DNA of 64,000 nucleotides, from the NCBI RefSeq assembly GCF_004421105.1, contig NZ_CP038033.1, positions 763,659-827,658 on the forward strand, in the 5' to 3' direction. This DNA is from Nitrosococcus wardiae (lineage in GTDB: Bacteria > Pseudomonadota > Gammaproteobacteria > Nitrosococcales > Nitrosococcaceae). The notes below the pieces were generated by a model. It was not told the origin of the DNA, made no database searches, and saw nothing but the letters and a program-made list of their open reading frames with translations. Shown one piece after another: positions 18,960 to 28,744 of this stretch; the stretch's first letter is position 1; each line of letters begins with the position of its first letter. The translations under genes and the position numbers were made by a program.

Positions 18960-19793
18960 TTAACTTGAACTCTCAGTTGAATCACCATTGGTGTCATTAG
19001 GCTGGGCAGCTTTTTGCGAAGATACCCATTTATCAAACTCTTCCTGAGTTTTCGCTTCTACGACAATAGGCATATACCCATGCCCGCGGCCACAAAGTTC
19101 CGTACATTGGCCCCGATAAGTCCCTGGCTCTTCAATGACTGCCCAGGCCTCATTAATAAAACCTGGTACCGCATCTTGCTTGAAACCAAGCGCCGGCACC
19201 CACCAGGCATGGATAACATCATCGGCGGTAATGACAAAACGGACCTTTTTATTGATTGGAAGCACCAGTGGATTGTCCACCTCAAGCAGATAATTTTCAC
19301 CCTTAGGTGATTTGTTTGCTATCTGATCAAAAGGTGTGGACAAATTGCTCATAAAGCCAAATCCATGGTCCACATAGTCATAACGCCAGCGCCACTGGTA
19401 ACCCGTAACTTTAATGGTGAGTTCCGAGTCAGAAGCATCATACAAGCGGATCATGGCAGAGGTTGCCGGCACCGCAATGGATAGTAAGATTACAAACGGA
19501 ATAACCGTCCATACGATTTCAAGGGTAGTATTTTCATGGAACTGACTCGCTACCACGCCCTTGGACTTACGGTGATGGTAAATACTCCACGCCATGACAC
19601 CGTAAACTAAAAGACCGATACCGACGCAAACCCAAAAAATCAGCATATGGAGGCCGTATATCTCTTTTGAGGAAGGAGTAATTCCTTCAGTCAAATTCAC
19701 GGCCAATTCGGCATTAGCATTTCCACCTATCAGGAACAGGCCTATGGCTCCCGCAATAACCGTGAACAAGCTTCTTTTATCAGACACGCCCAT
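18960..19793 (-). CDS. ctaC: Cytochrome c oxidase subunit II
   Basis: A 277-residue protein with a signal peptide (GNANA at about 24-28), two membrane segments (about 45-70 and 95-115) and a periplasmic cupredoxin domain. The CuA ligands are visible: H195, C230, C234, H238 and M241 in QCTELCGRGHGYM. The aromatic electron-entry patch is GYQWRWRYDY. No fused cytochrome c domain is present, so an external cytochrome c is needed. It is the first gene of the leftward oxidase operon. Confidence 0.97.
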   Translation of the reverse strand: MGVSDKRSLFTVIAGAIGLFLIGGNANAELAVNLTEGITPSSKEIYGLHMLIFWVCVGIGLLVYGVMAWSIYHHRKSKGVVASQFHENTTLEIVWTVIPFVILLSIAVPATSAMIRLYDASDSELTIKVTGYQWRWRYDYVDHGFGFMSNLSTPFDQIANKSPKGENYLLEVDNPLVLPINKKVRFVITADDVIHAWWVPALGFKQDAVPGFINEAWAVIEEPGTYRGQCTELCGRGHGYMPIVVEAKTQEEFDKWVSSQKAAQPNDTNGDSTESSS

Positions 19794-20545
19794 TCATCTC
19801 CCCTTCAACTGTCAATTAATGTGATGGTTCTCGTAGTGTTTCAAACAATTTTGATTGCATCCTTGAATACATGACCAGCCTTTTGCTTTGTGCGCAAGGT
19901 CTGCACCTAGCCAATCGCTGGTTTAAACAAGGTACAAAAAACAAACAATGTAATTGGTAAACCATTATTTGGTTAGTAGCTAACTCGCCCGCAAGCGTCT
20001 GCACCTTTGAAACTGAATACTCATTGCCCTTCACAATGATTTAGGTCCAAATGAAATGCAGTCTCTGTCTTTGACCAAAATTAAGGACGTCCGGGTAGTG
20101 TAGTGTGGAGCCACCGAAAAATTTGCTAACACCTTTGGCACCATGCATCCTCTTCGCGCAATGTCACTTTTACTGACCCAGTCCAAGATAATTCGGAGGA
20201 CTGGTGTAGTAGTATAAGCATTCACCAATAACCTCGAGTTTGCCGGTAACGACAGACACCACGAAGCCCATGGGGTGTGCTCAATGAGCAGGAGCTAATC
20301 GGCGGTATCCTAGGCTTCCATCCATTGCTCAAGTCTAAACCGCTAAGCTGCTGGAGGGATTGGTACCACAGCGCCTTACGATTTTGGCTCCGACTTCCCG
20401 CTGCCAGTTCTGGTTCCATTTTAAGGTTGGGTCTTGCGAAGCTCATAGATCCTATGGGCGATCCAAACGGTGGTACCAAACCTATATATACCATACATGT
20501 TTTATAGATGCCAATATTTATATACTCATAATGAAAATGAAACCA
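19794..20545. other. 750-bp gap upstream of ctaC, no gene recognised
   Basis: Small open frames on both strands around 20222-20507 overlap each other and show no family features. The stretch 20270-20500 is more GC-rich than its flanks and has a pair of TGGTACCA words (about 20361 and 20471), which hints at a degraded insertion. The promoter of the ctaC operon should lie in the right-hand part next to 19793. Confidence 0.35.
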
Positions 20546-21022
20546 CTATGAGTTACAAATCTTCCGTAACTCCTTCGCCAAGTAGAGTCGTTCTTCCTCA
20601 GTGAGGAAAATCCCGATCTCCACCTCATGCCCATGTGAACCTATCATGAGATGACTCATGTACCAGGCATGGGGCGCGGCCTCAATCCGGACACGCACCC
20701 AGTGGCGGTGAAATCTCCATGTTTTACCATTAGCTTTACGACCGCGGAATACCTCAACTCCGTTCTGGTCGATGGTGATCACTTCGCAGCGCTGAGCACG
20801 GCGAGCACAAATATAAAACGCAGATCCCAGAACGACTAACTCCAATCCCGCAAAAGGGAAAATTAGCCATAATCCCAAAAGGCTAAATGCTCCTGAAATG
20901 ATCCCCAGAACTCCTGCCACAGCATAAAAAACCAGCTTCATTTTTTGCCAACTCAGGGAACTGTTAGGCTGAAGGATAAATTGAAGCGTATTTTTATGGG
21001 GCTCGATCCGCTTGGAAATCAC
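20546..21022 (-). CDS. DUF2244 domain membrane protein
   Basis: A 158-residue protein with two adjacent hydrophobic segments (about residues 28-50 and 54-73), then a cytosolic domain with GVEVFRGRKANGKTWRFHRHWVRV-type sequence and a final EIGIFLTEEERLYLAKELR block, matching DUF2244. Members are often near cytochrome oxidase genes, as here. Function is unknown. Confidence 0.85.
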   Translation of the reverse strand: MISKRIEPHKNTLQFILQPNSSLSWQKMKLVFYAVAGVLGIISGAFSLLGLWLIFPFAGLELVVLGSAFYICARRAQRCEVITIDQNGVEVFRGRKANGKTWRFHRHWVRVRIEAAPHAWYMSHLMIGSHGHEVEIGIFLTEEERLYLAKELRKICNS

Positions 21023-21216
21023 ATTACACCCTGGGCCCGCGTAAGCCCTGCGGAATTGTACGTGTTAAGACGATTCAGATCAAAATTTTGAGCTAAGGAC
21101 TACAGGCAAGAATATCCTTCCTTAACCAAATTGTACCTCAAAGAAAGAAGGACTGTGGGCAGGGCAGCTGTCTTGGAAGGAGGCTAACCCTACCCCCTCA
21201 GACCTATGGGTATCCC

Positions 21217-21555
21217 TTATTTCAGATTCCAGCGCAGACTAAGACCCTTCTGGCTCGAATAATAGGCAGCCAAATCTTCTTTATCCTGCTCGGATAGCGG
21301 AGCTGCCATTTGCTGCATCATCGGATTCTTCCGCTCTCCATTCTGATAGGCAGTCAAGGCATGCACCAGATAATCAGGATACTGCCCAGCTAGTTTAGGA
21401 AATTGTGGCGCGGGGCTATTTCCATCCGGCCCATGACAAGCCGCGCAAGCCTGAGATTTTTGTTTTCCTGCCTCTGGATCGCCGGCCGCTAAAAGAGAAC
21501 CAGACATTAGCACCGCAAGCACCGAAACAAATAAGAGTAACCACCGTCTCAGCAT
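21217..21555 (-). CDS. Small periplasmic cytochrome c (class I, c4/c553-like)
   Basis: A 112-residue secreted monoheme cytochrome. A signal peptide ends near LLAAG (about 21-25), the heme motif is C37-AAC-H41 followed by GPDGNSPAPQFPKLAGQYPD, and the likely axial methionine is in NPMMQQMA. It resembles one half of a c4 diheme cytochrome. It probably donates electrons to the aa3 oxidase encoded upstream. A second related gene lies 57 bp before it on the same strand. Confidence 0.93.
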   Translation of the reverse strand: MLRRWLLLFVSVLAVLMSGSLLAAGDPEAGKQKSQACAACHGPDGNSPAPQFPKLAGQYPDYLVHALTAYQNGERKNPMMQQMAAPLSEQDKEDLAAYYSSQKGLSLRWNLK

Positions 21556-21611
21556 CGAAAATTCTCCTTAATCATACTATTCTTGCTTTAACTGTTAGAT
21601 TTGCTATTTTC

Positions 21612-21932
21612 TTATTGACCGGAAAGGAAAGCGGCGATGTCAAGCATATCCTGCTCAGTCAAACTAGCGGCCGAACCCTGCATTGGCGGATGGTTCCGAT
21701 CGCCAGATTTATAGGCTTTAAGCGCAGCAACGAGATACTCTGCATGCTGTCCCCCCAATTTTGGCACTCGGTAGGAGGGATAAGCATTGCGGTAGTTAGG
21801 AATACCGTGGCAGCCTGCGCAAAGTTCTGATTTTTGGCGACCTGCCTCAGGATCACCCGCAGCCTGAACAGTTAAACTGCCCAGTAACGCTACACCGGCG
21901 CTCAAGAGAATAAAAAGGTTTTTCTTACCCAT
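21612..21932 (-). CDS. Small periplasmic cytochrome c (class I)
   Basis: A 106-residue secreted monoheme cytochrome with signal peptide (SLTVQAAG) and heme motif C38-AGC-H42. It has VPKLGGQHAEYLVAALKAY and HPPMQGSAA, with the likely axial methionine. It is similar to the next gene downstream, so the pair looks like a tandem duplication or a split c4 diheme cytochrome. Confidence 0.93.
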   Translation of the reverse strand: MGKKNLFILLSAGVALLGSLTVQAAGDPEAGRQKSELCAGCHGIPNYRNAYPSYRVPKLGGQHAEYLVAALKAYKSGDRNHPPMQGSAASLTEQDMLDIAAFLSGQ

Positions 21933-22227
21933 ATTAATTACTCCCCTTTAGTGGATAATTCATCTAAGCCTTTGATTTTAAAATTAATGTCAGTGCCTTT
22001 ATCTCCGTACTCAGCAGATCTCTTTGCAGAGGGGCGCTTAAGCATGGATGGATATTAACAACCACAAATTTCTTCAGTAACCTATATTTTATATATCTCT
22101 TAACAGTCGCAGCGCAATAGGCCGCTTGACCTCGATGGGTTTTTCTTCTTGGTGCCGGGCTGGATAGCACGGTATATTATTGGGGTGCAACCATACACGT
22201 AACCCGATTAACAGGCAACGATTTATA

Positions 22228-22440
22228 ATGCAAGGCAAAGATACTCACCCAAGCTTAGTGCAAGTATTTAAAAGCGTTTTTTCCGCAATGATAGGAGTAC
22301 AGAGCCGCCGTAATCATGAGCGCGATTTCAATCATGGTCGGCCAACACCCTTTATTTTTGCTGGTATTATCGCGGTTACTCTCTTTGTCTTAACTTTAGT
22401 GGGGGTAGTGCAATTAATTCTGCATTTAACCGGCAATTAA
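22228..22440 (+). CDS. DUF2970 single-pass membrane protein
   Basis: I take the ATG at 22228 (MQGKDTHPSLVQVFKSVFSA), giving 70 residues; an upstream in-frame start at 22180 has no family support. The GVQSRRNHERDFNHGRP motif followed by one C-terminal membrane helix (about 46-67) matches DUF2970. These proteins are often near oxidase genes and have no assigned function. The region 21933-22227 upstream is non-coding. Confidence 0.8.
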   Translation: MQGKDTHPSLVQVFKSVFSAMIGVQSRRNHERDFNHGRPTPFIFAGIIAVTLFVLTLVGVVQLILHLTGN

Positions 22441-22602
22441 TACACCTAGTTAAGACAAAAATTACAGCAAACTAACCTAATTGACAGCAGAGATAGCTAC
22501 GATCAAGTGCTTGTAGATCAGGCAGTGACGAGCGAATTCAGGTAATATTCGCCTTTCTCGAGAAAGCACAACGCTCTTGCAAGCCTTGTATCGGAGAAAA
22601 CC

Positions 22603-23196
22603 ATGTCGAGCCATACAGCGACCGTCTACCGTGAGACGTTAGAAACCCGCGTCGAAGTTGCCCTCAACTTGGCCGGAGAAGGACATTTTACCGCCGAAAC
22701 AGGAGTGCCTTTTCTTGAGCACATGATGGACCAAGTGGCTCGACATGGATTATTCGATCTTACGGTAAAAGCCTCTGGCGATTTGCACATCGATGCTCAC
22801 CACACCGTGGAAGATATTGGCATTACCCTGGGACAGGCTTTGAAACAAGCGCTTGGCGATAAAACAGGAATTCAGCGCTATGGTCATGCCTATGTGCCCT
22901 TGGATGAGGCTCTTTCTAGGGTGGTGCTAGATCTTTCCGGGAGGCCGAGTTTACACTACCGAGTGAATTACCCGCGGGCCCGTATTGGTAATTTCGATGT
23001 GGATCTTTTCCAGGAGTTTTTTCAAGGACTCGTCAATCACGCTGCGATGACCTTGCATATTGATAACCTGCAAGGGCGAAATGCCCATCATATTGCTGAA
23101 ACCATATTCAAAGCTTTTGGTCGCGCCCTGCGGGTTGCCGTAGAACAAGACTCACGCCGGAAAGGACAACTCGCCTCCACCAAAGGGGCATTATAG
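22603..23196 (+). CDS. hisB: Imidazoleglycerol-phosphate dehydratase
   Basis: A 197-residue monofunctional enzyme with the two metal-binding motifs HHTVEDIG and [17 protein letters not shown], and an N-terminal [16 protein letters not shown]. It catalyses step 6 of histidine synthesis. There is no N-terminal histidinol-phosphatase domain, unlike E. coli HisB. It heads the hisB-hisH-hisA-hisF-hisI-hisE run. Confidence 0.97.
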   Translation: MSSHTATVYRETLETRVEVALNLAGEGHFTAETGVPFLEHMMDQVARHGLFDLTVKASGDLHIDAHHTVEDIGITLGQALKQALGDKTGIQRYGHAYVPLDEALSRVVLDLSGRPSLHYRVNYPRARIGNFDVDLFQEFFQGLVNHAAMTLHIDNLQGRNAHHIAETIFKAFGRALRVAVEQDSRRKGQLASTKGAL

Positions 23197-23217
23197 TTAT
23201 AATTTAGGCTTAAACTC

Positions 23218-23847
23218 ATGTCCAGCATAGCGGTGATTGATTATGGGATGGGCAACTTGCGCTCAGTCTCTAAAGCATTAGAACAGGTTGCCGACAAGGT
23301 TCGCGTAGAAGTCACCAGTGCTCCCCAGCGGATCCGCGCAGCTGACCGGGTAGTTTTTCCCGGTGTAGGCGCTATCCGGGACTGTATGAATGAACTACGG
23401 CACCTAAATTTGGATACCATCGTCACGCAATGTGCTGCTGATCGGCCATTTCTAGGTATCTGTCTTGGCATGCAGGCCTTACTCGATCTTAGTGAGGAAA
23501 ACCAGGGAACTTCCTGCCTTGGCGTATTGCCTGGTCAAGTAAGACATTTTGATGTGGCCGAGAAACATTTAAAAGTTCCCCACATGGGATGGAATCAAGT
23601 TCATCAGACTCATACCCACCCCCTGTGGCGCGATATTCCCCAGGACTGCCGTTTCTATTTTGTCCACAGCTACTATACGGTACCGGGTGAACCATCCTTG
23701 ATCGCTGGTTGCACAGACTATTCCACTTCCTTTGCCTCGGCGCTAGCCCAAGACAATATTTTCGCAGTCCAATTTCACCCAGAAAAGAGCCAAAAATATG
23801 GACTGCAATTACTTGCCAACTTTCTGACATGGAATGGGGTAAGTTAA
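23218..23847 (+). CDS. hisH: Imidazole glycerol phosphate synthase, glutaminase subunit
   Basis: A 209-residue class I glutamine amidotransferase. It has [10 protein letters not shown], the nucleophile cysteine in FLGICLGMQ, and the catalytic His-Glu in [11 protein letters not shown]. It feeds ammonia to HisF. It sits 21 bp after hisB and 55 bp before hisA. Confidence 0.97.
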   Translation: MSSIAVIDYGMGNLRSVSKALEQVADKVRVEVTSAPQRIRAADRVVFPGVGAIRDCMNELRHLNLDTIVTQCAADRPFLGICLGMQALLDLSEENQGTSCLGVLPGQVRHFDVAEKHLKVPHMGWNQVHQTHTHPLWRDIPQDCRFYFVHSYYTVPGEPSLIAGCTDYSTSFASALAQDNIFAVQFHPEKSQKYGLQLLANFLTWNGVS

Positions 23848-23902
23848 AACATTATCCACTGCAATTCGAGCCAAATTGCTTGCAAACCGGAAGGAAACTA
23901 CC

Positions 23903-24643
23903 ATGTTATTAATACCTGCCATTGATCTCAAGGGGGGGAAATGTGTTCGCCTGCGTCAGGGGCGCATGGAAGACGATACGGTATTCTCTGATGATCCAGT
24001 AGCTATGGCCCTACATTGGGCCGAAGCTGGTGCAGAGCGACTTCACTTAGTTGACCTAGACGGGGCATTTGCAGGGCAGCCCGTCAATGCCGATATTATT
24101 TATAACATTGCCCAAGCCCTACCTGATATGGATATTCAGGTAGGGGGGGGAATTCGTGACGGGGATACCATCCAGACCTATTTAGATGCGGGAGTTCGTT
24201 ATGTCATCATTGGCACTAAGGCCATCAACACTCCCCATTTTGTCGCCGATGCCTGCTTAGAATTTCCTGGCCACGTCATCCTGGGCCTTGATGCGCGAGA
24301 AGGTAAAATTGCAATTAACGGCTGGTCTAAACTTTCCCGTCATAATGTGGTCGATATTGCTCAGCATTTTGAAAAGGACGGGGTTGAAGCCATCATTTAT
24401 ACTGATATTCAGCGTGACGGCATGATGAAGGGAGTCAATATCGAGGCGACTAGCGAACTGGCCGAAGCGGTTAATATTCCTGTCATTGCCTCAGGTGGGG
24501 TCTCTTCATTGGCAGATATAGAGGCTTTATGCCGGCATGAGCAAGAGGGCATTGCGGGCGCTATCATCGGCCGGGCCCTCTACGAGGGCCAAATCAAATT
24601 TACTGAAGCCTTAGCTTTGGTAAAGCGTTTATTCTCAGAATGA
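23903..24643 (+). CDS. hisA: Phosphoribosylformimino-5-aminoimidazole carboxamide ribotide isomerase
   Basis: The ATG at 23903 ([17 protein letters not shown]) is chosen because AAGGA lies 7 bp upstream and the start matches HisA; 246 residues. It is a TIM barrel with catalytic Asp in PAIDLKGG and in [13 protein letters not shown], and phosphate-binding GGGIR and ASGGVSS loops. It performs the Amadori isomerisation of histidine synthesis. Confidence 0.97.
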   Translation: MLLIPAIDLKGGKCVRLRQGRMEDDTVFSDDPVAMALHWAEAGAERLHLVDLDGAFAGQPVNADIIYNIAQALPDMDIQVGGGIRDGDTIQTYLDAGVRYVIIGTKAINTPHFVADACLEFPGHVILGLDAREGKIAINGWSKLSRHNVVDIAQHFEKDGVEAIIYTDIQRDGMMKGVNIEATSELAEAVNIPVIASGGVSSLADIEALCRHEQEGIAGAIIGRALYEGQIKFTEALALVKRLFSE

Positions 24644-24652
24644 GCAGAGCGA

Positions 24653-25426
24653 ATGGGCTTAGCCAAACGCATCATTCCTTGTCTTGACGTGGATAATGGC
24701 CGGGTGGTGAAAGGGGTCCGCTTTGTCGATATTCGCGATGCGGGTGACCCGGTAGAAATTGCCCACCGCTATGAGGAGCAGGGCGCGGATGAAATTACCT
24801 TTCTGGATATTACCGCCAGCAGCGATAATCGGAACACGATGGTGCACGTCGTTGAGGCAATTGCCGCTCAGGTATTCATTCCCCTGACCGTGGGGGGGGG
24901 CATCCGGAACCTTGAAGATATCCGGCGCATGTTAATCGCCGGTGCCGATAAAGTGGGCATTAATACTGCTGCGGTACAACGCCCTGAGTTTGTTCGCGAA
25001 GCGGCTGAACGCTTTGGCTCTCAGTGTATTGTGGTTGCCATGGATGCTAAGCAGGTTTCCCGCACTGATGAGCCGCCACGGTGGGAAGTCTTTACCCATG
25101 GTGGCCGCAACGAAACCGGGCTCGACGCCGTAGCCTGGGCTCGTCGGATGGTGGAACTTGGCGCCGGAGAAATCTTGCTGACCAGCATGGACCGGGACGG
25201 AACTCGAGAAGGCTTTGACCTCTTGCTTACTCGCACCATTAGCGAGGCCGTTCCAGTACCCGTGATTGCCTCTGGTGGGGTAGGGACCCTCGATCATCTA
25301 GCTGCAGGGATATTGGAAGGAAAAGCGGACGCAGTACTGGCTGCTAGCATCTTCCACTTCGGTGAGCATACCATAGAGGAAGCCAAACGGCATTTATTGG
25401 CCCACGGCATTGAGGTGAGGCTGTAA
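24653..25426 (+). CDS. hisF: Imidazole glycerol phosphate synthase, cyclase subunit
   Basis: A 257-residue TIM barrel starting [20 protein letters not shown], with catalytic Asp in CLDVD and in [14 protein letters not shown], and phosphate loops VGGGIR and ASGGVGT. It forms IGP and AICAR using ammonia from HisH. It starts 9 bp after hisA and ends 2 bp before hisI. Confidence 0.98.
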   Translation: MGLAKRIIPCLDVDNGRVVKGVRFVDIRDAGDPVEIAHRYEEQGADEITFLDITASSDNRNTMVHVVEAIAAQVFIPLTVGGGIRNLEDIRRMLIAGADKVGINTAAVQRPEFVREAAERFGSQCIVVAMDAKQVSRTDEPPRWEVFTHGGRNETGLDAVAWARRMVELGAGEILLTSMDRDGTREGFDLLLTRTISEAVPVPVIASGGVGTLDHLAAGILEGKADAVLAASIFHFGEHTIEEAKRHLLAHGIEVRL

Positions 25427-25428
25427 CA

Positions 25429-25821
25429 ATGTCCGCCTGGTTAGAAGAAGTTGCTTGGAACGAAGAAGGATTAGTTCCCGCAATAGCCCAGGAAGTTCAT
25501 ACGGGCCAAGTGCTTATGCTTGCTTGGATGAATCGAGAAGCCCTGGAAACGACTCTACAATCTGGCCATGCAGTTTATTGGTCTCGATCCAGGCAGCGTT
25601 TGTGGCATAAGGGCGAGCAATCGGGCCATGAACAAGTTGTGAAAGCCATTCACCTTGACTGTGACCACGACGCAGTGCTTTTATTAGTTGAACAAAAGGG
25701 CGATATTGCTTGCCATACCGGCCGTCACCGTTGCTTTTTCAAGCGTCTGGAGAAGGGCAACTGGACCAGCGTTGAACCCGTATTGAAACATCCTAACAGC
25801 ATCTACGGGAAATCCGGATGA
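25429..25821 (+). CDS. hisI: Phosphoribosyl-AMP cyclohydrolase
   Basis: A 130-residue monofunctional HisI with [15 protein letters not shown], the [15 protein letters not shown] motif, and the zinc-binding DCDHDAVLL and [10 protein letters not shown] cysteines and histidines. It is separate from HisE, whose start overlaps its stop as ATGA. Confidence 0.97.
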   Translation: MSAWLEEVAWNEEGLVPAIAQEVHTGQVLMLAWMNREALETTLQSGHAVYWSRSRQRLWHKGEQSGHEQVVKAIHLDCDHDAVLLLVEQKGDIACHTGRHRCFFKRLEKGNWTSVEPVLKHPNSIYGKSG

Positions 25822-26150
25822 ATGATATCTTTGAACGCCTCGCTACAGTATTCGAGGAGCGCAAAAATGCAGACCCGGAACACTCTTACGTGGCTAATCT
25901 TTATCAAGCAGGACAAGACAAAATCCTAAAGAAGCTAGGGGAAGAGGCGATAGAAACAATCCTCGCTGCTAAAAGCAAGCAACAGGATGCGATTATCCAT
26001 GAAACTGCTGATTTATGGTTCCATAGCTTAGTGATGCTAGCCGACTGTGGGCTTCGACCCGAACAGGTACTTAAGGAACTAGACCGGCGTTTTGGTTTAT
26101 CCGGGTTAGAAGAGAAAGCTAATCGGAGTAAGGACAATGACGATGGATAA
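25818..26150 (+). CDS. hisE: Phosphoribosyl-ATP pyrophosphatase
   Basis: A 110-residue all-helical MazG-like enzyme with [14 protein letters not shown] and [19 protein letters not shown], carrying the acidic metal-binding residues. It performs step 2 of histidine synthesis. It overlaps hisI by 4 bp and the HinT-like gene by 14 bp. Confidence 0.96.
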   Translation: MNDIFERLATVFEERKNADPEHSYVANLYQAGQDKILKKLGEEAIETILAAKSKQQDAIIHETADLWFHSLVMLADCGLRPEQVLKELDRRFGLSGLEEKANRSKDNDDG

Positions 26151-26484
26151 TACAGATTGCATCTTTTGTAAAATTGTGGACGGTAAAATTCCAGCTACGC
26201 GAGTTTATGAAGACGACCAAGTGATTGCTTTTAAAGATATTCGCCCCAAAGCGGAGGTGCATCTGCTCCTGGTACCTCGTACTCATATCCCCAGCTTAAA
26301 TGAACTAGAAGTCAAACATGAAGGGCTGATTAGTCATATGCTACTGCTACTGCCCCACCTAGCCCATCGCCAGGGCCTCCCGACAGGTTTTCGGACTATA
26401 ATTAATACGGGGCCGGGAGGTGGCCAGGAAGTGGATCATCTTCATATCCATCTATTAGGTGGTAACCGACTGCCAGGTTTCTAG
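26137..26484 (+). CDS. HinT-like histidine triad protein
   Basis: A 115-residue HIT protein of the HINT branch: [19 protein letters not shown] at the N-terminus, then [20 protein letters not shown] with the triad [13 protein letters not shown] proteins hydrolyse nucleoside phosphoramidates. The ATG at 26137 or 26143 could start it; both lie inside hisE. Placement between hisE and tatA is common in beta- and gammaproteobacteria. Confidence 0.94.
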   Translation: MTMDNTDCIFCKIVDGKIPATRVYEDDQVIAFKDIRPKAEVHLLLVPRTHIPSLNELEVKHEGLISHMLLLLPHLAHRQGLPTGFRTIINTGPGGGQEVDHLHIHLLGGNRLPGF

Positions 26485-26565
26485 TTAGCGCCTAGAGGTT
26501 AATCAACTCTCGCCAAGCTATATCGAATAGATAACCCCTAATATTTAAGGACGCGGAATAAAATT

Positions 26566-26841
26566 ATGGGAGCAAGTGGAATTAGTATTTGGCAGCTTCT
26601 TATTATATTAGCGATTATATTGCTGCTATTTGGTACCAAAAAGTTACGCTCCATCGGCACTGATCTGGGCAGCGCGGTAAAGGGTTTTCGTAATTCTTTG
26701 CGCGATGAAGAATCTCCTGACACCGAAGAGGTTCAAACTATAGAGGATAAACAAGGACAAGCCAAGAAAACGGAAGATTTTTCTCAGAAAATTCAGCGTG
26801 ATGCTGACTTCAAAGCAAAGCCCGATAACGACCTCAAGTAA
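26566..26841 (+). CDS. tatA: Sec-independent protein translocase TatA
   Basis: A 91-residue protein with an N-terminal membrane helix ([17 protein letters not shown]), the [20 protein letters not shown] amphipathic helix, and a charged tail. TatA forms the translocation pore for folded proteins. It begins the tatABC operon directly after the his genes. Confidence 0.96.
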   Translation: MGASGISIWQLLIILAIILLLFGTKKLRSIGTDLGSAVKGFRNSLRDEESPDTEEVQTIEDKQGQAKKTEDFSQKIQRDADFKAKPDNDLK

Positions 26842-26862
26842 TTTTTTATACTCCTAAACCCC

Positions 26863-27174
26863 GTGTTTGACATTGGCTTCTGGGAAATCCTAGTAATTCT
26901 GGTGATACTACTGGTCGTAGTGGGTCCAGAGCGGTTGCCCACTGTTGCTCGTACTACGGCACTATGGATACGGAAAGGACGCCGCTTCGTCTCCCAAATC
27001 AAGCAAGAAGTGGAAGAAGAGTTAAGGGCCGAAGAATTTCGCCAATCGCTTAAAGAAAAGAGCGATTTTCTCGATCTGAAAAAAACTATGGGCGAAGCCC
27101 CTCCTCGAAAACCGAGTCCGCCCGTGGACCAGGACAAACACTCCTCCCCCAAGGCGTCCAATGACGACGCCTGA
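26863..27174 (+). CDS. tatB: Sec-independent protein translocase TatB
   Basis: A 103-residue protein that starts with GTG at 26863: (V/M)FDIGFWEILVILVILLVVV, then GPERLPTVARTTALWIRKGR. The Glu in the membrane-helix start and the GPERLP hinge identify TatB. It recognises twin-arginine signal peptides with TatC. It overlaps tatC by 14 bp. Confidence 0.95.
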   Translation: MFDIGFWEILVILVILLVVVGPERLPTVARTTALWIRKGRRFVSQIKQEVEEELRAEEFRQSLKEKSDFLDLKKTMGEAPPRKPSPPVDQDKHSSPKASNDDA

Positions 27175-27913
27175 ATCTTCCGGCAACGAAGAACAACCCC
27201 TAGTCTCGCACTTGCTCGAGCTGCGGAATCGTTTACTTCGCGGTATTGCCGCCGTATTGGTCCTTGCTGTCGTGCTCATGCCCTTTGCCAATGACCTCTA
27301 CCGTTTACTGGCGCGCCCTCTCATGGCTCATTTACCCGAGACCAATTCAATGATTGCTACTGAGGTAGCAGCGCCTTTCCTCACCCCTTTTAAACTGACC
27401 TTAGTGACAGCGATTATGCTCTCTGTCCCTATGCTTTTATACCAAATCTGGGCTTTTGTTGCCCCCGGCCTCTACAAAAATGAGCGCCGGATTATTTTAC
27501 CCCTATTAGCCTCTAGTACTGTCCTGTTTTTCCTAGGAGTCGCTTTTGCTTACTTTGTGGCTTTCCCTTTAATGTTTGGCTTTTTCACTCAGGCAGCACC
27601 TGAAGATATTGCTGTCATGACTGACATCAGCAAATATTTAGATTTTGTGCTAACAATGTTTTTTGCTTTTGGGATTGCCTTTGAAGTGCCTGTAGCCACT
27701 GTATTACTGGTATGGACCGGGGTTACCGATGTGGAACGCCTCCGGGAAAAGCGCCCTTATATCATTGTTGCGGCCTTCGTTTTAGGTATGCTACTGACGC
27801 CCCCCGATATCATCTCACAAACCTTGCTAGCCCTCCCCATGTGGCTTTTATTCGAAGCAGGATTGTGGTTCTCTCGGCTGTTCCTGCCAAAAAATTCTGT
27901 AGAGGAAAGCTAA
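27161..27913 (+). CDS. tatC: Sec-independent protein translocase TatC
   Basis: A 250-residue, six-helix membrane protein with VSHLLELRNRLLRGI at the N-terminus, FVAPGLYKNERR in the first periplasmic region, and the conserved FGIAFEVPV and TPPD motifs. It is the signal-peptide receptor of the Tat system. Its last codon overlaps the convergent pentapeptide gene by 4 bp. Confidence 0.97.
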   Translation: MTTPESSGNEEQPLVSHLLELRNRLLRGIAAVLVLAVVLMPFANDLYRLLARPLMAHLPETNSMIATEVAAPFLTPFKLTLVTAIMLSVPMLLYQIWAFVAPGLYKNERRIILPLLASSTVLFFLGVAFAYFVAFPLMFGFFTQAAPEDIAVMTDISKYLDFVLTMFFAFGIAFEVPVATVLLVWTGVTDVERLREKRPYIIVAAFVLGMLLTPPDIISQTLLALPMWLLFEAGLWFSRLFLPKNSVEES

Positions 27914-28257
27914 TCCGTCTTTAAATAACGCATCCGAGTTCCATACAGCAAGGATAAACTTATCTCTTCAGGTTTCAACTCCGAAGGAAAATAAACCCCT
28001 GCAATATGAGCACCATGTATACTCACTCCTTCAAGCCGACTCCTAGAAAAATCAATACCTCTTAGGTCCGCTTGGCGGAAATAACCACCACTGAAATCTA
28101 GGCCATCCGCCACCAATCCGCGCAGATCTACTCTGCGGAAATCGCAATAGGTAAGATCACAAGTTTCCCCACTTGCCACCCGGCGGTTGAACTCCTCAAT
28201 CTCACCATTTCTAAGTAATAAATATAAGGGATCAGACTTAATTTGGGGCTCAGTCAT
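27910..28257 (-). CDS. Pentapeptide-repeat protein
   Basis: A 115-residue protein with a short pentapeptide run in the middle (CDLTYCDFRRVDLRGLVADG, then LDFSGGYFRQADLRGIDFSR), in which every fifth residue is Leu or Phe. The ends are not repetitive. Such a right-handed beta-helix is too short to mimic DNA like Qnr proteins. Function is unknown. It is convergent with tatC. Confidence 0.8.
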   Translation of the reverse strand: MTEPQIKSDPLYLLLRNGEIEEFNRRVASGETCDLTYCDFRRVDLRGLVADGLDFSGGYFRQADLRGIDFSRSRLEGVSIHGAHIAGVYFPSELKPEEISLSLLYGTRMRYLKTD

Positions 28258-28439
28258 TGTTTAATCTCCAGCATTTATTAGTGAGCAAGGTCATCGACTT
28301 CAAGCAGAAATTCATCTACCTAATCGCGGCTGACGTTTACCGAATGCCTAAGCCAGGTTATGCTTAAAAGATAACATAAAACATTCAATAGCTTGCCTCG
28401 CTAATGAAAAGAGGCAAGTCTTAACTTAGGAGCCCAAAA

Positions 28440-28652
28440 ATGTATCTAAAACATAAGCCTTCTTCTGACTTAGTAGAAATTCTTGATATCAAGGAATTAG
28501 TGGATCCGTGTAGGGAAAACATTACCGGCCGTTTTCATGTGGGGGAAGAAATGCAAGAGCCCGCCTCTTTCCAGAAGGCAAATCTTATCTTTCCCTCGGG
28601 AGAAGCACTTCCCCAATGCTGGATTGACCCAGACTATAAACAAAAAGTGTAA
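28440..28652 (+). CDS. Conserved small acetyltransferase-annotated protein
   Basis: A 70-residue protein with VEILDIKELVDPCRENITGR, FHVGEEMQEPASFQKANLIF and PSGEALPQCWIDPDY. This sequence type recurs as a short stand-alone protein in proteobacteria and is sometimes labelled acetyltransferase, but 70 residues cannot hold a GNAT fold. It probably does not act alone. A purine-rich AGGAG at 28426 precedes the ATG. Confidence 0.6.
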   Translation: MYLKHKPSSDLVEILDIKELVDPCRENITGRFHVGEEMQEPASFQKANLIFPSGEALPQCWIDPDYKQKV

Positions 28653-28744
28653 TGCTGTAGCCAACTTAACAAATTGGACGGAATTTTCTATCCATAGCAA
28701 AATTAACATCTCCCCCTACCTAAAATTGGGGGATTCCCAAGACA

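Noticed and set aside
20222-20507. Two opposing frames of 76-90 codons before ctaC
   Set aside because: No recognisable motif, overlapping each other, no ribosome binding site; treated as non-coding.
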